From assembly GCA_963575745.1 (NCBI GenBank), contig CAUYUJ010020531.1, positions 110,001 through 155,119 on the forward strand: DNA of 45,119 bases. Reading direction: 5' to 3'. This document shows, piece after piece, positions 39,581-45,119 of the stretch. Numbering within the stretch: position 1 is the stretch's first letter; each line of letters opens with the position of its first letter. The notes below the pieces were generated by a model. The model made no database searches. It worked only from the letters and a program-made list of their open reading frames with translations, and had not been told where the DNA came from. Both the position numbers and the translations under genes were made by a program. The stretch is from Prorocentrum cordatum (taxonomy: Eukaryota; Sar; Dinophyceae; Prorocentrales; Prorocentraceae).

Positions 39581-40200
39581 TCGAGCGATCGCGAGCAAAA
39601 CGCCGCGAGGGTTGCCACGGGGCCAGACTCCGCGAGGGCGGGCCGTGGCCCGCATAAAACGATCGAGCCGAAATGGCAATGCATGGCAGGACGGATGGAA
39701 TTGGTGAGGGAGTGGAGGCGGACGTCGAACCTTGCCGTCGGCGGGTGGCAACACGGGGCAGGCTGGACGAACATTGTCAAGGGTAAAATGAGGAGAGGGG
39801 GCAGCAGCAGCGGCTGGGTGGCCACGACTGTCACGACATAAGACGCGGGACCGCGTGGAGGTGTCATCAGCATCGACATGGGGTCAGGAAGAATGTGTGA
39901 GGGGGTAACGTGTCCGGGGCGCTCTTCCACATGACCGTTTCATGTTACGTTGCCACCCCCATCCTACCCGTTCGGGATACCCCCAGATTTGCTCGCATAT
40001 CGCGCGTCCCTCATCGTCTACGTCCTCTTATTTTTCGTGTTCCTCATCCTACTCGCACGGTGTCTAAGTACTCATCCGTCTGCCAATCGCCGTCGTCGGA
40101 TCCATCCTTCTCGCCCACCCTCAGTGCTCATCCTCCAGCCCAAGCCTTCTTATCAGTATCGTCGTCGTCCTCGTCCTCCTCATGTTGTTCCTAATCTTAT
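39581..40200. other. Intergenic, 5' flank of the preceding gene
   Basis: No supported frame. It should contain the trans-splice acceptor and 5' UTR of the 39580 gene. Confidence 0.4.
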
Positions 40201-40267
40201 CCCCCCTCACTGCCCCACATCGCAACCCTCCTCCTCATCGTCCGCCTCTCCCTCTGCCTCCTCCTCG

Positions 40268-40580
40268 CATCACCATCAGCATCACCATCATCTGCATCAT
40301 CCATGTCGTCATCACTATCACCACCATCATCATCATCATCAGCATCGTTATCACCATCACCATCATCAGCATTATTACTATTATCTTCATCACCATCCCT
40401 CATCATAATCATCATCACCATCCCTCATCACCATCATCATCACCATCATCATCATCATCATCGTCATCGTCATCGTCATCGTCATCATCATCAGCACCAT
40501 CATCATCATCATCATCATCACCATCACCATCACCATCACCATCACCATCATCAGCATCATCAGCATCATCATCATCATCC
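40268..40580. repeat. CAT/ATC microsatellite block
   Basis: About 310 bp of CAT units with CAC, CAG and TCG variants. The minus strand reads as poly-Asp. Confidence 0.93.
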
Positions 40581-40665
40581 AGCGGCTGTCGGGCCTGCGC
40601 CAACATGCTGGCGTGAGCGAAGTCCAGGGCGTCCTCGTCGCTCGCCGCCACCGTGCTCGGCGCGG
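40415..40665 (-). CDS. Candidate exon with Asp-rich tail
   Basis: After a CTCAAG acceptor-like site at 40666 the minus frame reads DPAPSTVAASDEDALDFAHA and SMLAQARQPLDDDD, then continues as Asp-rich repeat to TGA 40415. The non-repeat part is protein-like and GC3-rich. It may be the next exon of the Ala/Gln-rich gene starting at 41157, with the TCC tract in the intron. Confidence 0.42.
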
Positions 40666-40737
40666 GGTCCTTGAGGGGCGAGACTCAAATGATCGTTTTG
40701 TTCGTCATTGCATCCGTTCAACCTTTCCCCCTGCACC

Positions 40738-40920
40738 TCTTCCTCCTAGTCATCCTCCTCCTCATCTTCCTCCTCCTCCTCATCTTCCTCCTCCTCCTCC
40801 TCATCCTCCTCCTCCTCCGCTCTCTCATCCTCCGCCTCCTCCGCCTCATCCTCCTCTTCCTCGTCGCCCTCTCCATCCTCCTCCTCCTCCTCCTCCTCCT
40901 CTTCCACCTCCTCCATCTTT
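40738..40920. repeat. TCC/CTC microsatellite
   Basis: CTC units with TTC, CGC and TCA variants between two candidate exons. Confidence 0.9.
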
Positions 40921-40924
40921 GGTC

Positions 40925-41157
40925 CCACGAGTCTCCTGGGACTCCACCTCGGCGTCCCTCTGCGCCGCTGCGTCCGCCCGCGCCTGCGCCTCTGCGATCG
41001 CCTGCGCCTGCGCCTGCGCCTCGGCGTCCGCCCGCGCCTGCGCCTCGGCGTCCGCCCGCGCCTGCGCTGCGGCGTCCATCCGCGCCTGCGCCTCGGCGTC
41101 CGACTGCGCCGTGGCCTCGGCGTCCGACTGCGCCTTGGCCTCGGCCTCCGCGATCAT
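40925..41157 (-). CDS. Ala/Gln/Glu/Arg-rich helical repeat frame (24-bp repeat)
   Basis: From ATG 41157 the minus frame reads an 8-residue repeat of the ADAEAQAR type (MIAEAEAKAQSDAEA, then AQARADAEAQARADAE), encoded by 24-bp units with CTCGGCGTCC cores. It ends near DAEVESQETRG, before the TCC tract. The repeat would form a long charged single helix. It lies directly after the stop of the Glu-rich frame, in the same frame. Real gene status is uncertain. Confidence 0.45.
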
Positions 41158-41835
41158 CTAGGGAGGGGCATCGGCCATGTTCGATCGGATTCGTCGGCTG
41201 CCGCTTACATCGGTCTCAATATGTTCCTCCCCCTCTTCATCCTCCTCCTCCTCCTCCTCCTCCTCCTCATCCTCATACTCATCCCCATCCTCATTATCTC
41301 TATCATCGTCTTCCTCATTTCCATCCTCATCAGCATCGTGCTCACCATCAAGATTCTCGTCCCTCTCATCCTCATTCCCTTGCCCGACATCCTCCTTATT
41401 CTCCGCCTTTTCGTCCTCCTCCTCCTCCAGCTCGTCCTCCTCATCCTGCTCGTCCGCGTCGTTGTCGTCCTCCTCCTCCTCATCCTCCTCTTCCTCCTCC
41501 TCCTCCTCCATCTCCTCCTCCTCCTCCTCATCATCATCATCATCATCCTCATCCTCCTCCTCCTTATCCTCCTCCTCCTCTGTCAGCTCCTCCTCCTCCT
41601 CCTCCTCCTCCTCCTCCTCCGTTTCCTCCTCCCCCCTGTCCCTGATCCTCATCATTATCCTCCTTTCCTCGGGATCATACTCTGGGTCTCTGAAGGGTCG
41701 TGCAACCCTCGGTTCCAGAAGCGCTGGACGCGATATTGTTTCGAGGATATTGGCGGCGGGGCAGTCGAACCTTCCCGAAATGTTCCCGAAACCTTCCCGA
41801 AATGTTCCCGAAACCTTCCCGAAATGTTCCCGCAA
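41158..41835 (-). CDS. Glu/Asp-rich frame, possible acidic nuclear protein
   Basis: The start and end are protein-like (SRPALLEPRVARPFRDPEYD; EERRIMMRIRDRGEEET; HIETDVSGSRRIRSNMADA). The centre is about 150 Glu/Asp residues from GAG/GGA repeats. The first 25 residues lie in the 11-bp array, so the native start is unclear. The frame ends in TAG at 41158, and the following ATG continues in frame. Confidence 0.42.
   Translation of the reverse strand: MREHFGKVSGTFREGFGNISGRFDCPAANILETISRPALLEPRVARPFRDPEYDPEERRIMMRIRDRGEEETEEEEEEEEEEELTEEEEDKEEEDEDDDDDDEEEEEEMEEEEEEEEDEEEEDDNDADEQDEEDELEEEEDEKAENKEDVGQGNEDERDENLDGEHDADEDGNEEDDDRDNEDGDEYEDEEEEEEEEEDEEGEEHIETDVSGSRRIRSNMADAPP
41228..41640. repeat. 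TCC/CTC/CAT low-complexity block
   Basis: About 410 bp of CTC units with ATC and TCG variants, corresponding to the Glu/Asp-rich frame on the minus strand. Confidence 0.88.
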
Positions 41836-41966
41836 CCTTCCCGCAATGTTCCCGCCATTGGTCGCGCGGGGTGATGCGGGGACATTTCAGGAACATTGCG
41901 GGAACATTTCGGGAACATTGCGGGAACATTTCGGGAACATTGCGGGAACATTTCGGGACGGTTCAG
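41770..41966. repeat. 11-bp array, copy 3, inverted
   Basis: The left arm (41770-41857) has eight 11-bp units that alternate CCTTCCCGAAA and TGTTCCCGAAA, changing to CGCAA near the centre. After a spacer of about 20 bp the right arm (41878-41966) has about eight units in opposite orientation, alternating GGGAACATTGC and GGGAACATTTC. Each arm thus has a 22-bp dimer period. The arms are complementary except mainly at the CC/TG positions. Confidence 0.95.
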
Positions 41967-41986
41967 CATTTTGCTTGAGACATCGT

Positions 41987-42182
41987 CTACATCATTAGCA
42001 TCCCATGGACCTCCTCGAGCTGCGTGCCCGTCGGGGGCGGCTGCGTGTCTGGCGAAGGCGACCCAGCAGGCTGCACCGGGGCGACGCGCGGCGGCGAGGG
42101 CACCAGCGGCTCGTCGTCACTGCCCACGGAGATCACGGGCTGGCGATCAGGAACTCCAGGCTCGGTGTTGGCCTCTGGGGAG
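41987..42182 (-). CDS. 3'-terminal exon of an unidentified GC3-rich gene
   Basis: On the minus strand, after a CACCTAG acceptor-like site near 42183, the frame reads SPEANTEPGVPDRQPVISV, GSDDEPLVPSPPRVAPVQ and TGTQLEEVHGMLMM and ends in TAG at 41987. Third positions are about 85 percent G or C, like the genes at 35-39 kb. The protein end is acidic and Pro-rich with no known domain. Upstream exons were not found. Confidence 0.55.
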
Positions 42183-42217
42183 TCTAGGTGCAGTGCTAAT
42201 AGGAATAGCGGTTCTAG

Positions 42218-42550
42218 GTGTCAGGGTTGCGATCGTCGGTTACGGTTGCGATTGCAGACGGCAATGTTGGCATGAGACTGTGGGCGTCTATTGTTGCGTT
42301 TGCGATTGGTTTCGTAATTTTGTGCATGTTTTGTTGCGTTGGCGTGATCCACGTCATTTCGCCACACCGCACGCCTGTTGCTCAGACCCCAAAGGCGAAA
42401 ACGGAACCCACCGAACTGGAAGTCGAGTCTGGATCATGGGCCGCGGTTGCAGCTGAAGCCGATTTGTTGATCATCTATGCGTTTCTCCAGCTCCCCCTCC
42501 CCCGACTACACATTTTCTTGTTTATCTCCATGGTCGCATCACTCATGTAA
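42218..42550 (+). CDS. Possible exon with one transmembrane segment
   Basis: After TTCTAG at 42212-42217 the plus frame reads VAIADGNVGMRLW, then the hydrophobic stretch ASIVAFAIGFVILCMFCCVG, then a hydrophilic tail (SPHRTPVAQTPKAKTEPTEL). The first in-frame ATG is at 42272. It is on the strand opposite to the nearby genes. Moderate at best. Confidence 0.33.
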   Translation: MSGLRSSVTVAIADGNVGMRLWASIVAFAIGFVILCMFCCVGVIHVISPHRTPVAQTPKAKTEPTELEVESGSWAAVAAEADLLIIYAFLQLPLPRLHIFLFISMVASLM

Positions 42551-43272
42551 AACTGAATATAACGCTACTGGCTGTCCCCAGGATTCTACAAGGGCGTTTG
42601 GCTTCGGGGCGTGGAACATTAAGGGGGCGTGGGACAATGCTGGCGAAGCCTCTGTATGTTAACGGGTGCGTCGGTGTTATGAAAACAAAGCTCCGTCCTT
42701 GGCCGAGCTGCGAACCGTCTTGACGGAGAGCGCCATGCCGCGCCGTCGAGCGCGACGAGTAGTCCAAGCGGATACCAGATCGATATACTCGAGCCAGTGC
42801 GCTCCCAGACGGTGGCGCCAGCGCAGAAAGGAGAATACGCACGGGAAACATTCACCACCGCCCGAACAAAAACATCGAGGTGGGGGCGTCGAATAAAACA
42901 AGGAAGGTGAGGTGGCGTGAGAGGCAGGTGAGTAGAACGCACTTGCGGATGCGGACCAGGAATGGCGATGCTGTGCTTGTGCGCTCATTGATACCGTTGG
43001 CATTCGGGCAACGATGCGTGTGAGGGGTGCGCCTGCGGAGGCGAACTTATGCTACTTTTACAGCTACATATAACAACTACATACCACAATTGCTATCATT
43101 CTGCTTCTAATGCAACTAATGTTACAGCTATTACCACTACAACTGACTCTAAATGATATGATTTCGGATATTTTATGACTATCGTACATACTGCTCCTGA
43201 TAAAAGGAAACTACACCAAAACAAAAAGGGAAAAAGACGAAAAGGAAACTGACAAGAAAAAAGGAGACAACA
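42551..43272. other. No gene seen
   Basis: No convincing frame. 43190-43290 is A-rich with repeated GGAAAC and ACACCA motifs before the shared microsatellite flank. Confidence 0.45.
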
Positions 43273-43310
43273 CACCAGTTTCAAAAAAAACGTGCTAAGT
43301 GGCCTCTGGG

Positions 43311-43312
<2 letters not shown>
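43273..43312. repeat. Microsatellite flank shared with 25.0 kb (copy 2, inverted)
   Basis: Reverse complement of the segment at 25025-25062. The 21 nt at 43292-43312 are identical, and similarity continues through an A run and CCAGTTTC. Confidence 0.88.

Positions 43313-45119
<1,807 letters not shown>

Noticed and set aside
7513-41160. Reassigned TAG codon, suggested by single in-frame TAGs in LINE-1 and between the 41-kb frames
   Set aside because: The standard code is used in core dinoflagellates, TAG also ends the LINE-1 frame at 9025 and the exon at 41987, and LINE-1 has frameshifts that recoding cannot explain.

Overview
The window is nuclear DNA of a dinoflagellate. The decisive evidence is the dinoflagellate spliced leader (SL): a perfect 22-nt copy lies at 2655-2676, a decayed copy follows at 2677-2697, and a rearranged copy lies on the minus strand at 11203-11232. 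Long trinucleotide microsatellites, short introns, host-gene candidates nearly all on one strand, and SL-bearing retrocopies all fit. The composition resembles a large bloated genome such as Prorocentrum, but the genus is a guess.

Layout. 1-2640 holds a 66-bp tandem repeat, a GGC tract and a higher-order minisatellite. 2655-9096 is a nearly complete LINE-type retrotransposon on the plus strand (endonuclease, reverse transcriptase, zinc knuckle, RNase H). It is flanked by an exact 14-bp target-site duplication and starts exactly at two tandem SL copies; several frameshifts and one in-frame TAG disable it. 9503-11119 (minus) is an intron-free gene for a multi-pass membrane protein with a PAS-like domain, with an SL relic upstream, so it looks like a re-inserted mRNA. 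An 83-bp satellite (five units, alternating types) abuts that relic. Low-complexity tracts and a 91-bp satellite (ten or more units) fill 11.6-13.9 kb.

15.35-20.6 kb is a strongly decayed second LINE (minus), head to head with a third LINE of another lineage (plus, about 21.6-24.9 kb). The third ends in a TAC microsatellite whose outer flank recurs, inverted, at 43.3 kb beside a TAC block of more than 1.8 kb.

From 28 to 42 kb every confident host-type gene is on the minus strand: a cytosine-5 DNA methyltransferase 3' exon with candidate upstream exons, a DDE-transposase-like protein of a family I recognise from dinoflagellates, two GC3-rich multi-exon genes of unknown function, and acidic or Ala/Gln-rich open frames. 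TCC, CAT and GTA tracts sit between and inside them. An 11-bp element with core TGTTCCCG forms arrays at 25.6, 34.1 and 41.8 kb, the last a large inverted array.

The region appears shaped by retroposition (LINEs and SL-tagged mRNA copies), satellite growth and microsatellite expansion around a unidirectional minus-strand gene cluster. I see no operon-like, CRISPR, tRNA or rRNA feature.
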